NCBI GenBank assembly: GCA_016794735.1
Contig: JAEUJK010000107.1
Span: 1 to 11,046, forward strand
DNA from: Gemmatimonadota bacterium
GTDB taxonomy: Bacteria > Gemmatimonadota > Gemmatimonadetes > Gemmatimonadales > Gemmatimonadaceae
DNA: 11,046 bases
Direction: 5' to 3'
The stretch's first letter is position 1. The number at the start of each line of letters is the position of its first letter. The position numbers were made by a program, and so were the translations under genes. Positions 1-7,634 of this stretch are shown piece after piece. The notes under the pieces were generated by a model, which was not told the origin of the DNA, ran no database searches, and saw only the letters and a program-made list of their open reading frames with translations.

Positions 1-1
1 C

Positions 2-3000
2 CTTCCGTCGGTGGAGCAGCCGGCGGCGCTGTATCGCAACCGCGGTGGCCTGCGCTTCGAGGACGTGACGACCGCCAGCGGGATCACGCTCGCCGGCCCG
101 ACGATGGGGGCGACCTTCGCCGATGTCGATGGCGACGGGGACCCGGACCTCCTCGTGGGTTCGTTAGGCGGCCTGTTGTCGCTGTATCGCAATGAAGGCG
201 GTGCGCGGTTTGTCGACGCGACCGCCGCGAGTGGGCTGGACAGCGGGTATGCCGCGACGACGCTTACGCTCGCCGATGTCGATGGCGACGCGGACCTCGA
301 TCTCTACGTCGCGACCTACAAGGGACGCAATGCGCTCGACGCCTTCCCGCCGCAGGCGCGGTCCTTCGACCAGGTCGTGAAGAAGGTCGGCGACCGCTAC
401 GAAGTCGTTCCCGAATGGCAGCGCGAGTATCGCATCGAGGACCGGCCCGACCTCGGCGGGATCGTGCGGTCGCAGCGCGCCGAGGAGGACCTGTTCTATT
501 TGAATGACGGGTCGGGGCACTTCACGAGGCAGGCGCTCACCGGGGAGCGCTGGCGCGACGAGGACGGACGGCCACTGGCGCAAGCGCCCGACTACTTCTC
601 GCTGGCCGCGCGTTTCTACGACGTGACCGGTGATGGGGCGCCGGACCTCTATGTGTGCAACGACTTCGAGGACCCCGACCAGTTCTGGTTGAACGATGGT
701 CGCGGGAACTTCCGGCTCGTCCCGCGACTCGCGGTGCGCGCCACGAGCAACACCTGCATGTCCGTCGAGTTCGCGGACATCAATCGCGACGGTCACGTCG
801 ACATCTTCACCGCCGACATGCAGAGCCCGACGCTCGCCGCACGTCAGCGGCAGGTGCCAACCCACACGCCGCTGCCCAAGGTGATCGGGGAGTCACCGGA
901 TCGCGCGCAATGGATGCGCAACGCGCTGCAAGTCGCCCGCGGTGATGGCACCTGGGCCCAGCTCGCCGACTTTGCCGGCGTGGAAGCCTCCGACTGGACG
1001 TGGGGGTCGGCCTTCCTCGACGTCGACCTGGACGGGTACGAGGACCTGCTGCTCGCGGCCGGGCATCGCTGGGACATTCGCGACGCCGACACCTTCGACC
1101 GGATCCGCAACGCGTTCCCGCGCGTGCCGTGGAATCGCGAGCAGGGCGAGTTCCCGCGGCTCGCCGTGCCTAACGTGGCGTTCCGCAATGTCGGGGATGG
1201 CACCTTCGCCGACCTGAGCGAGCCGTGGGGCTTCGCGGGCGACTCCGCGATCTCGCAGGGCATTGCCCTCGCCGACTTCGATGGCGACGGCGACCTGGAT
1301 CCGCTCGTCACGCGGCTCAACGACGCCCCGCGGCTCTATCGCAACGAAGGGGCAGAACCGCGTGTGGCAGTCCATCTCAAGGGCCGGGCCCCCAACCACG
1401 ACGGGATTGGCGCTCGGGTCGAAGTGCAGTTCGCCGGATTGCCGCTGCAGTCGCGGGAGATGACCCAGGGTGGGTATTACCTCTCCGGGAGCGAGGCGCA
1501 ACTCGTCTTTGCCGCCACCGCGGACTCCACCGGGCGCCTGGTCGTGCGGTGGCGAAGCGGGCGCGTGAGCGACGTGGCGGTGCGCGCCAACACCCTCGTG
1601 GAAGTCGAGGAGCCGGCGGGTGAGGCCGTGGCCGCGACGCCGGCGGCCAGCACGTCGAATGCGCTGTTCGCCGACGCGACCGCATTACTCGGAGGTCACC
1701 GCCACGTGGAGTCCACGTTCGATGACTTCGCGCGTCAGCCCCTGCTGCCGAATCGCTTTGCCCAGTTTGGCCCTGCCATCGCGTGGGGTGACCTCGACGG
1801 CGACGGTCGTGATGATCTGGTGGTGGGTGCCGGTCGCGGGCAGCCGATGGCCGCCTTCCGCAACCTCGGCTCGTCGTTCTCGCAGCTGCCGGCGGGGCAA
1901 CCACTCGCGGGTGATGCGGGAGGCCTCGCCGTGGTTGGCGCCGCGAATGGTGCCCGGGTGCTGGCCGCCGTCTCGGGCTACGAGGCGCAGGCCGTCACCG
2001 AGCGCCCGGCATCGGCGATGTGGATGAACTTCACGGGCCGTGCCGCGCCGTGGCAGGGGATCGGGACGCCGGATTCCGCCGCGTCAGGACCGATCGCCGT
2101 GGGCGACGTGAACGGGGATGGCCAGCTGGATCTCTTCGTTGGCGTGCGGGTCGTCCCGGGACGGTGGCCGCTGCCCGCGGCGTCTCACCTCTGGCTCGGG
2201 CAGCCGGATGGCACGTTTGCCGAGGACCGGACGAGTGCCGCGGCCCTGGGCTCGTTAGGCCTCGTGACCGGCGCCACGTTCGCGGACCTCGACGGCAACG
2301 GCACCCCGGACCTGGTGGTGGCGAGCGAGTGGGGCCCCGTGCGCGTGCTCCTCAATGAAGGGGGCCGGCTCACGGATGCCACCAGTCGCTTCGGGATGTC
2401 CGGCGTCACCTCGCGCTGGATGGGGGTGACGGCCGGGGACTTCGACGGCGACGGACGGCTCGACCTCGTGGCCACGAGCTGGGGGCGGAACCTGGGCTGG
2501 CGGGCATCGGCCGACCGGCCGGTCGAGCTGCATGTCGCGCGCATCGACAGCACCATTGGCCTGGTGTTCGCGCAACGCGAGGCCACGGGAGACCGAGTGG
2601 TGCCCCTCGAGTCCCGCGCGCGGCTCGGGGTGGCCCTGCCTAACGTGCGTGAGGGATTCGGGAGCTACGCAGCGTACGCGGCGGCCACGGTGGCCGACGT
2701 GCTGGGGCCTAACGCGAGCCGCGCCGTCCGTGTGGGCGCGACGACCTTTGAACACACCCTGTTCCTCAATCGTGGCGGGCGGTTCGAGGCGAAGGCGCTG
2801 CCGCTGGCCGCACAGGTCGCACCGTCGTTCGGGGCCGTCGCTGCCGATTACGATGGCGACGGCCGCGAGGACCTCTTCCTCGCCCAGAATTTCTATCCCA
2901 CCGAGGTGGATGCCCCGCGCCAGGATGCCGGCGCCGGCCTCATCCTCCTGGGCGATGGAACTGGCGGCTTCCGCGCCCTGCCGGTGGGTGAGGCGGGGAT

Positions 3001-3382
3001 CTCCGCGCTCGGCGACCAGCGCGGGGCGGCCACCGCGGACTTTGACGGGGATGGCCGCAGCGACCTCGCGCTCGGCCAGAACGGCTGGCAGACGCGCCTG
3101 TTCCGGAACGTTGGTGGCAAGGTCGGCGTGCGCGTGATCCTGGAGGGACCGGCCGGCAACCGGACGGGGATCGGGGCTCAGCTCCGGGTGGGGCGGGGGA
3201 CGGCGCGCGGTCCGGTCCGTGAGGTTCGGGCGGGAACTGGCCCGTGGTCCAGCGACAGCCCGGTCACGGTGATGGCTCGTCCTGATGGCGCCGATTCGCT
3301 CTTCGTGCGCTGGCCCGGCGGGCGCGAGCAGGCGGTCCCGTTAGGCTCGGCCGGTACACTCCGGATCAGGATCACGCCCTAG
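2..3382 (+). CDS. FG-GAP/VCBS repeat protein with two ASPIC/UnbV domains (CRTAC1-like), 5' partial
   Basis: This is a large, probably secreted or surface-exposed beta-propeller protein, cut by the left edge. The frame stays open to base 2, and the first visible residues are the end of a propeller repeat rather than a signal peptide. Counting from the GTG at 11, I see twelve Ca-binding-type loops of the DxDxDGxxD kind, starting near residues 38, 89, 204, 256, 337, 422, 594, 699, 759, 810, 946 and 1010. Two ASPIC/UnbV-like modules follow blocks of these repeats, at about 451-534 and 1035-1123. Each carries the GIGA core and an RW or RWP motif, so the protein is FG-GAP+UnbV twice in tandem. The family is usually extracellular and common in Bacteroidota and Gemmatimonadota, but its biochemical role is not established. 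The stop is TAG at 3380-3382, inside the palindrome GCCCTAGGGC. The gene converges on the plug protein, with a 67-nt gap. A role with the SusCD system is inferred only from proximity. Confidence 0.9.
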   Translation, partial: LPSVEQPAALYRNRGGLRFEDVTTASGITLAGPTMGATFADVDGDGDPDLLVGSLGGLLSLYRNEGGARFVDATAASGLDSGYAATTLTLADVDGDADLDLYVATYKGRNALDAFPPQARSFDQVVKKVGDRYEVVPEWQREYRIEDRPDLGGIVRSQRAEEDLFYLNDGSGHFTRQALTGERWRDEDGRPLAQAPDYFSLAARFYDVTGDGAPDLYVCNDFEDPDQFWLNDGRGNFRLVPRLAVRATSNTCMSVEFADINRDGHVDIFTADMQSPTLAARQRQVPTHTPLPKVIGESPDRAQWMRNALQVARGDGTWAQLADFAGVEASDWTWGSAFLDVDLDGYEDLLLAAGHRWDIRDADTFDRIRNAFPRVPWNREQGEFPRLAVPNVAFRNVGDGTFADLSEPWGFAGDSAISQGIALADFDGDGDLDPLVTRLNDAPRLYRNEGAEPRVAVHLKGRAPNHDGIGARVEVQFAGLPLQSREMTQGGYYLSGSEAQLVFAATADSTGRLVVRWRSGRVSDVAVRANTLVEVEEPAGEAVAATPAASTSNALFADATALLGGHRHVESTFDDFARQPLLPNRFAQFGPAIAWGDLDGDGRDDLVVGAGRGQPMAAFRNLGSSFSQLPAGQPLAGDAGGLAVVGAANGARVLAAVSGYEAQAVTERPASAMWMNFTGRAAPWQGIGTPDSAASGPIAVGDVNGDGQLDLFVGVRVVPGRWPLPAASHLWLGQPDGTFAEDRTSAAALGSLGLVTGATFADLDGNGTPDLVVASEWGPVRVLLNEGGRLTDATSRFGMSGVTSRWMGVTAGDFDGDGRLDLVATSWGRNLGWRASADRPVELHVARIDSTIGLVFAQREATGDRVVPLESRARLGVALPNVREGFGSYAAYAAATVADVLGPNASRAVRVGATTFEHTLFLNRGGRFEAKALPLAAQVAPSFGAVAADYDGDGREDLFLAQNFYPTEVDAPRQDAGAGLILLGDGTGGFRALPVGEAGISALGDQRGAATADFDGDGRSDLALGQNGWQTRLFRNVGGKVGVRVILEGPAGNRTGIGAQLRVGRGTARGPVREVRAGTGPWSSDSPVTVMARPDGADSLFVRWPGGREQAVPLGSAGTLRIRITP
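162..3346. repeat. Six copies of the dispersed octamer CGTTAGGC/GCCTAACG inside one gene
   Basis: Copies lie at 162-169, 2253-2260 and 3339-3346 as CGTTAGGC, and at 1168-1175, 2638-2645 and 2707-2714 as the complement GCCTAACG. A seventh copy (complement) is at 10202-10209 and contains the stop codon of the kinase gene. Within the FG-GAP gene the forward copies place a rare TTA leucine codon before glycine, and the reverse copies encode Pro-Asn with a rare CCT proline codon. None was found between 3347 and 10201. Function is unknown. Confidence 0.5.
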
Positions 3383-3449
3383 GGCAGTGGTGCGGGGCTA
3401 CGGCTGGCGGTGAGCATCCCGCGCGTCTGCCGTCTGCCGTCTCCCGCCT

Positions 3450-4226
3450 TCAGCCCTTCCGCCTCGGCGGTCCCGACTTCGTCCAGATCACCACGACGCC
3501 GCAGCCGGAGTTGCGGCCGGCGAACTCGCCGGGGACGTCGGACGGACCTGTGTAGACCTCGAGGGCCTCGATGTCGCGGACCGCGACGTAGGGGCCGAAT
3601 TCGTTGTCCACGCGTTCGTCGACGATGTATTCGGGGAGGCAGCGCATGGGTGCCCGTACCATACGGACGTAGCAGCCGGACCCGCCGGAGCACTCGACCG
3701 CCACCCCCCGAAGTCCCCGGAGGGCGTCCTGGAGGTTGTTGGCGCCGAGGGTCTCGATCTGGGTCCGGGTGAGGTAGTGGCCCCGGCCCTGGGCCTTTCG
3801 CCGCTCGAAGTCGGCGAAGCGGCGGCCGAGGGGGGCGGCGGCTTCCACTTCGACCCCGGCGAGGGTCTGGGCGACCTGGGCGGAGTCACCGGCCTTGGGC
3901 GCGTCCAGCTCGATGTCGCGCTCCATCCGCTCGCCGTTCGTCAGGGCGACCGTGAAGGTGACGGTGGGATAACCGACCGCCCGGACGTTGAAGCGAACGA
4001 TTCCGGCCTTGAGCTCGGGGAACTGGTAGAAGCCGAGGGAGTCGGCGATGACGACGCGTCCGTCGCCGGCGTGGACGATGCGGGCGTTTGGAATCGGGCC
4101 CTGTGTCATCCGATCCACCACAGAACCGAACATGTGGGCGGATCCCTTCTGGCTGGCGGCCTCGACCGGGGCGAGCAGACAGGCGGCAGCGGAGAGGGCC
4201 GCGGGGAGGGTCAACGCTGCACGCAT
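3450..4226 (-). CDS. Barrel-less TonB plug protein with carboxypeptidase-regulatory-like domain
   Basis: This 258-aa exported protein has a cleavable signal sequence at about 1-23 (ending VEA). C16 follows Ala-Ala-Ala, so a lipoprotein is a weaker option. Residues about 31-107 form a carboxypeptidase-D regulatory-like beta-sandwich. Residues about 133-250 resemble a TonB-dependent receptor plug: a YLTR-x-QIE-type opening, a VRDIEALEVYTG element at 216-227, and a closing CGVVVIWTK at 242-250. These match the IERVEVIKG and NGVVQIFTK parts of the neighbouring SusC plug. The protein ends right there, with no barrel and no downstream barrel fragment, so it looks complete rather than broken. Four cysteines in the mature part (179, 185, 196, 242) could form disulfides. 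The ATG at 4226 is preceded by a GCGAGG ribosome-binding site about 7 nt upstream. It is transcribed divergently from SusC. The two domains are well supported; the role is unknown. Confidence 0.85.
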   Translation of the reverse strand: MRAALTLPAALSAAACLLAPVEAASQKGSAHMFGSVVDRMTQGPIPNARIVHAGDGRVVIADSLGFYQFPELKAGIVRFNVRAVGYPTVTFTVALTNGERMERDIELDAPKAGDSAQVAQTLAGVEVEAAAPLGRRFADFERRKAQGRGHYLTRTQIETLGANNLQDALRGLRGVAVECSGGSGCYVRMVRAPMRCLPEYIVDERVDNEFGPYVAVRDIEALEVYTGPSDVPGEFAGRNSGCGVVVIWTKSGPPRRKG

Positions 4227-4350
4227 AAAGATGCCTCGCGGTACGGATAAAGGGCCTGCGGGCGCGACTACCTATATACCCGGTGATCTCAAGTCGGAAC
4301 AGCGGAGTGGGACGAGCCGTTCGCGGGCCGTCCCCCAGCATTGCGCGTTA

Positions 4351-4363
4351 CGCCCGTCGGGCG
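4351..4363. repeat. Short inverted repeat upstream of susC-like gene
   Basis: CGCCCG and CGGGCG arms flank a single T, giving an odd-centred perfect dyad about 130 nt before the SusC start codon. A one-base centre does not make a good RNA hairpin, so a protein-binding operator is more plausible than a terminator. Twelve bases of it (4353-4364) recur exactly at 9299-9310, after the SusD gene. Confidence 0.4.
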
Positions 4364-4482
4364 CATTTTGCCCGGGCCCCTGACCGTCCCAGAACAGAAG
4401 CGTATCGATTTCGGCAAGGAAAGCGATGCGTGGTCTGTGCTGTTTCAGGGACGGCATGGTCCACCCCCACACACCCCAACGT

Positions 4483-4489
4483 GGAGAGG
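4483..4489 (+). promoter_or_regulatory. Ribosome-binding site fixing the susC-like start
   Basis: GGAGAGG lies 4 nt before the ATG at 4494. This decides the start: the frame is open back to a possible start at 4341, but the upstream extension carries no signal peptide or recognisable sequence. Translation from 4494 begins directly with a classical signal peptide. Confidence 0.75.
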
Positions 4490-4493
4490 CTGT

Positions 4494-7400
4494 ATGAAGC
4501 GTAGTTTGGTCCGGCGTGGCCTGGCGGCGCTCGGAACCGTGGCAGCGATGCTGCTGGTTACCGGTGCGGCAGAGGCCCAGAACGCCGTGTTCACGGGACG
4601 CGTGACGTCGTCCGCCGGCGGTGGTCCGCTCGGCGGCGCGAGCGTCGGCATTCCTGAACTAGGCGTAGGTTCGATCACCTCCGTGGATGGTCGATACACG
4701 TTCACGGTAGATGTCGCCCGGGCGTCCGGTCGGCAGGTGAACCTGGTCGTGCGTTACATCGGCTACAAGCCGAAGCGCATGCCGATCACCTTGACGGCGG
4801 GACGCGTGGAGAAGGACTACGAACTGGAGCGCGACGTGCTCTCGCTGGAGCAGGTCGTCGTGACGGGCGTGTCCGACGCGACGTCGCAGACCAAGACCGC
4901 CTTCTCGGTGGCCGTGGTGGACAACAGCGCGATCAAGGATACGCCGCAGACGTCACCGGTCGCGTCGCTCAGCGGCAAGATCGCTGGCGCGAGCGTGCAG
5001 ACGACGAGCGCGCAGCCTGGTGAGGAGCCGGCGATCCGGCTGCGCTCTGCGACGAGCCTCACGGGCCGCCAGGATCCGCTGATCATCGTGGACGGCACGA
5101 TCACCCGCCTCGGGTTGGCCGACATCAACTCGGAAGACATCGAGCGTGTCGAGGTCATCAAGGGTGCGGCGGCGTCGTCGCTCTACGGGTCCGATGCCGC
5201 CAACGGCGTCGTGCAGATCTTCACGAAGCGTGGCGGCAACCTCGCGGAAGGCCAGACGAACGTCATCTTCCGTAACGAGTACGGGCGCAGCGACCTCCGT
5301 CGCACGATCCCGAACAACATGTCGCACAACTACCGGTTGAATGCCGACGGGTCGTTCTTCAAGGACGCGAACGGCAACCGGGTGCCCGAGGCGGATCGTA
5401 TCTCGGACAACAACTATCCGGTCACGTACGACCAGCTGGCGCAGGTCTTCAAGCCCGGCACGTTCATGACGAACTACGGGTCGATCGGCCAGCGTCGCGG
5501 CAACCTGAACTACAACGTCTCGTTCCAGAACCAGAAGGAAACGGGCGTGCTCGAGCTGCTCAACGGCTTCAGCCGCCAGAACTTCCGCATGAACCTGGAC
5601 CAGGCGCTGAGCGACAAGCTCGACTACCAGGTGGGTGCGTTCTACGGGCGCTCGAACGCCGACCAGGCCGAGGGCTCCGCGGACATCTTCTTCGGCCTCC
5701 GCTTCCTCGAGCCGAACATCGACCTGACCGCGAAGAACAAGGACGGCTCGCCGTACAACGCGAACATCCGGCAGCCACCCGCTTCCGGTAACTTGTCCAA
5801 CCCGCTGTACCGGCTGTACAACGCCGACACCAAGCAGGCGCGCGACCGCTTCACCGGCACGTTCAAGGCGCGCTATCGCCCGGCGATCTGGCTGACGGCG
5901 GAAGGCAACGTGAACTACGACCAGTCCGGCGAGAACTACAAGGCGTTCCGGCCGACGGGCTTCCTGAACTCGGGCGGCACGGCGGACAAGGGCTCGCTGT
6001 TCTCGCAGGTCACGAACCTGCGCTCGATGAACATCGGCGCCACGGTCACGGCCCAGAAGCAGCTGTTCAGCTGGCTGGCCAACACCACCAAGCTGGCGTG
6101 GGTGCAGGAAGACCAGACGAACGCCAACATCTCGGTGAACGCCTCGGCCCTCACGGTCCCGCGCGTCACGGAGTTCACGGCGGCGTCGCGTGACCCGAGC
6201 TTCCCGATCACCCCGGGTTCGGGCACCGAGATCATCCGCAACCAGAACTACTTCGCGGTCACCACGCTCGACATCAAGGATCGCTACATCGTCGACGGGC
6301 TGGTCCGCCGCGACGAGTCGTCGCTCTTCGGCCCTGACCAGCGGGAGCAGAACTACTTCCGCGTGTCCGGTGTCTGGCGCGTGACGGAAGACTTCAAGAT
6401 CCCGGGCGTCGACGAGTTCAAGCTGCGTGCGTCGTACGGGACGGCGGGCCTGCGCCCCGTGTTCAACGCGCAGTACGAAGTCTTCTCGGTCGCCGGTGGT
6501 ACGCCCTCCAAGGTCACCCTCGGCAACCGCGACCTGCGCCCGGCGCTCTCCAAGGAGACCGAGTACGGGTTCAACATGAACTTCCTCAAGAACTACACCC
6601 TCGAGTACTCGTACTCGGACAAGGTCACCAGCGACCAGATCCTCAACGTGCCGGTGTCGGCCGCGACGGGATACCGGAACCAGTGGCTGAACGCGGGTGA
6701 GCTCTCTGGGACCACGCACGAAATCGCCCTCAACGCGATCATCGCGTCGAGCCGCGACTTCTTCTGGCGCCTCAACGTCGTGGGTGACCGCACCCGCCAG
6801 ACCATCACCGACCTCAAGGTTGGTGCGTTCCTGGCCGGTCCGGACGCCAACGACGGCAACACCCGCATCTTCCGTATCGCCAAGGGCCAGAAGTTCGGCG
6901 TCATCTATGGCTCGAAGTGGATCAAGACGGCGGACCAGCTGGCCACCACGATCAAGTCGGGTCGCCTCACCGGGTCGGCCTCTGACTACCAGGTCAACGA
7001 GGAAGGGTACTACGTCCGCAAGTCGCAGTACCGGACGGTCAATGAAGTCCCGCTCAAGTACTACGCGGAGAACGGCGAGGCGCTCACCGAGATCGGCGAC
7101 GTCAACCCGGACTTCAACCTCGGCTTCGGCTCGAACCTGCAGTGGAAGAACCTGAACCTCTCGGCGCAGTTCAACTGGGTCCAGGGTGGCAACATCTACA
7201 ACTACACCCGCCAGTGGCCGTTCAACGAGTTCCGCGACGTCGCCATCGACCAGCGTGGCAAGCCGGACGCTGAGAAGAAGCCGACGACGTACTACTCGAC
7301 GTTCTACAACAACTTCGACGCGAACGAGTACTTCGTCGAAGACGGCTCGTACCTCCGCCTGCGCGAGCTCGCGGTCAACTACGCCGTGCCGAAGTCGTTC

Positions 7401-7601
7401 ATGAGCAAGCTCGGTCTCGGCCAGCTCAGCAACACGCGTATCGGCGTCGTCGGCCGGAACCTGTGGACCAAGACGGACTACACGGGCTACGATCCGGACG
7501 TCTCCGGCCCGGGCGGCGGCAATCCGTTCGGCTACCGCGTGGACTACTTCACGTATCCGCCTTTCCGCACGTTCACCTTCATGCTCGAACTCGGCTACTA
7601 A
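4494..7601 (+). CDS. SusC/RagA-family TonB-linked outer membrane receptor
   Basis: This 1035-aa outer-membrane importer uses TonB energy to move a ligand bound by its SusD partner. The order is: signal peptide 1-28 (ending AEA); carboxypeptidase-D regulatory-like domain about 31-116, with its GRYTF and YIGYK elements; the SusC-type hinge VVVTG at 121-125; plug about 133-246, including the SusC hallmark IERVEVIKGAAASSLYG near 217-232 and NGVVQIFTKRG near 238-248; then a barrel of about 780 residues rich in alternating aromatic strands. It ends in FMLELGY, with the terminal aromatic residue expected for BAM-dependent insertion. No STN signalling domain is present, so direct sigma/anti-sigma signalling is unlikely. 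Length is normal for the family. Codon use is strongly biased to C-ending codons (AAC, GAC, TTC, TAC), consistent with high expression. The stop is followed by the SusD-like gene in the same operon. The substrate is not identifiable. Confidence 0.95.
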   Translation: MKRSLVRRGLAALGTVAAMLLVTGAAEAQNAVFTGRVTSSAGGGPLGGASVGIPELGVGSITSVDGRYTFTVDVARASGRQVNLVVRYIGYKPKRMPITLTAGRVEKDYELERDVLSLEQVVVTGVSDATSQTKTAFSVAVVDNSAIKDTPQTSPVASLSGKIAGASVQTTSAQPGEEPAIRLRSATSLTGRQDPLIIVDGTITRLGLADINSEDIERVEVIKGAAASSLYGSDAANGVVQIFTKRGGNLAEGQTNVIFRNEYGRSDLRRTIPNNMSHNYRLNADGSFFKDANGNRVPEADRISDNNYPVTYDQLAQVFKPGTFMTNYGSIGQRRGNLNYNVSFQNQKETGVLELLNGFSRQNFRMNLDQALSDKLDYQVGAFYGRSNADQAEGSADIFFGLRFLEPNIDLTAKNKDGSPYNANIRQPPASGNLSNPLYRLYNADTKQARDRFTGTFKARYRPAIWLTAEGNVNYDQSGENYKAFRPTGFLNSGGTADKGSLFSQVTNLRSMNIGATVTAQKQLFSWLANTTKLAWVQEDQTNANISVNASALTVPRVTEFTAASRDPSFPITPGSGTEIIRNQNYFAVTTLDIKDRYIVDGLVRRDESSLFGPDQREQNYFRVSGVWRVTEDFKIPGVDEFKLRASYGTAGLRPVFNAQYEVFSVAGGTPSKVTLGNRDLRPALSKETEYGFNMNFLKNYTLEYSYSDKVTSDQILNVPVSAATGYRNQWLNAGELSGTTHEIALNAIIASSRDFFWRLNVVGDRTRQTITDLKVGAFLAGPDANDGNTRIFRIAKGQKFGVIYGSKWIKTADQLATTIKSGRLTGSASDYQVNEEGYYVRKSQYRTVNEVPLKYYAENGEALTEIGDVNPDFNLGFGSNLQWKNLNLSAQFNWVQGGNIYNYTRQWPFNEFRDVAIDQRGKPDAEKKPTTYYSTFYNNFDANEYFVEDGSYLRLRELAVNYAVPKSFMSKLGLGQLSNTRIGVVGRNLWTKTDYTGYDPDVSGPGGGNPFGYRVDYFTYPPFRTFTFMLELGY

Positions 7602-7634
7602 GGCCGCTTCCCCAGACTCAGGAGATCGCAGTCA

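Larger units (their letters stand above)
4227..4493. promoter_or_regulatory. Divergent intergenic region between plug protein and susC-like operon
   Basis: These 267 nt must hold the promoters of both divergent genes. An AT-rich TATATA (4273-4278) in otherwise GC-rich DNA is a possible -10 element, best placed for the leftward gene, but I see no convincing -35 partner. A 13-nt inverted repeat, CGCCCG-T-CGGGCG, lies at 4351-4363 and could be an operator. The half containing an ATCGAT palindrome (4404-4409) looks like untranslated leader for the SusC-like gene. I recognise no riboswitch and no clear Bacteroidota-type TAnnTTTG promoter. Confidence 0.4.

Noticed and set aside
164..865. 233-aa open frame on the minus strand
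   Set aside because: It is a mirror of the repetitive Asp/Gly-rich FG-GAP gene; the repeated Val-Asp/Ile-Glu pattern is the complement of the Ca-binding loops.
3383..3449. Terminator search in the gap between the FG-GAP gene and the plug gene
   Set aside because: Only a short tandem CTGCCGT (about 3427-3440) and the GCCCTAGGGC palindrome at the stop are visible. There is no stem of useful length with a T tract.
3777..4250. 157-aa open frame on the plus strand
   Set aside because: It is antisense to the plug protein and has no domain; the plug gene on the other strand has clear family motifs.
4273..4278. TATATA as a firm promoter
   Set aside because: It stands out in GC-rich DNA, but no -35 element lies at a normal distance on either strand, so it is mentioned only as a possible element.
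4341..4493. 51-residue N-terminal extension of the SusC-like protein
   Set aside because: The frame is open but has no signal peptide or ribosome-binding site. The ATG at 4494 has both a GGAGAGG site and a standard signal peptide after it.
4953..6719. 588-aa open frame on the minus strand
   Set aside because: It lies wholly antisense to the SusC-like gene, is rich in Arg, Val, Glu and Asp as expected from reading biased GC-rich codons backwards, and shows no domain or ribosome-binding site.
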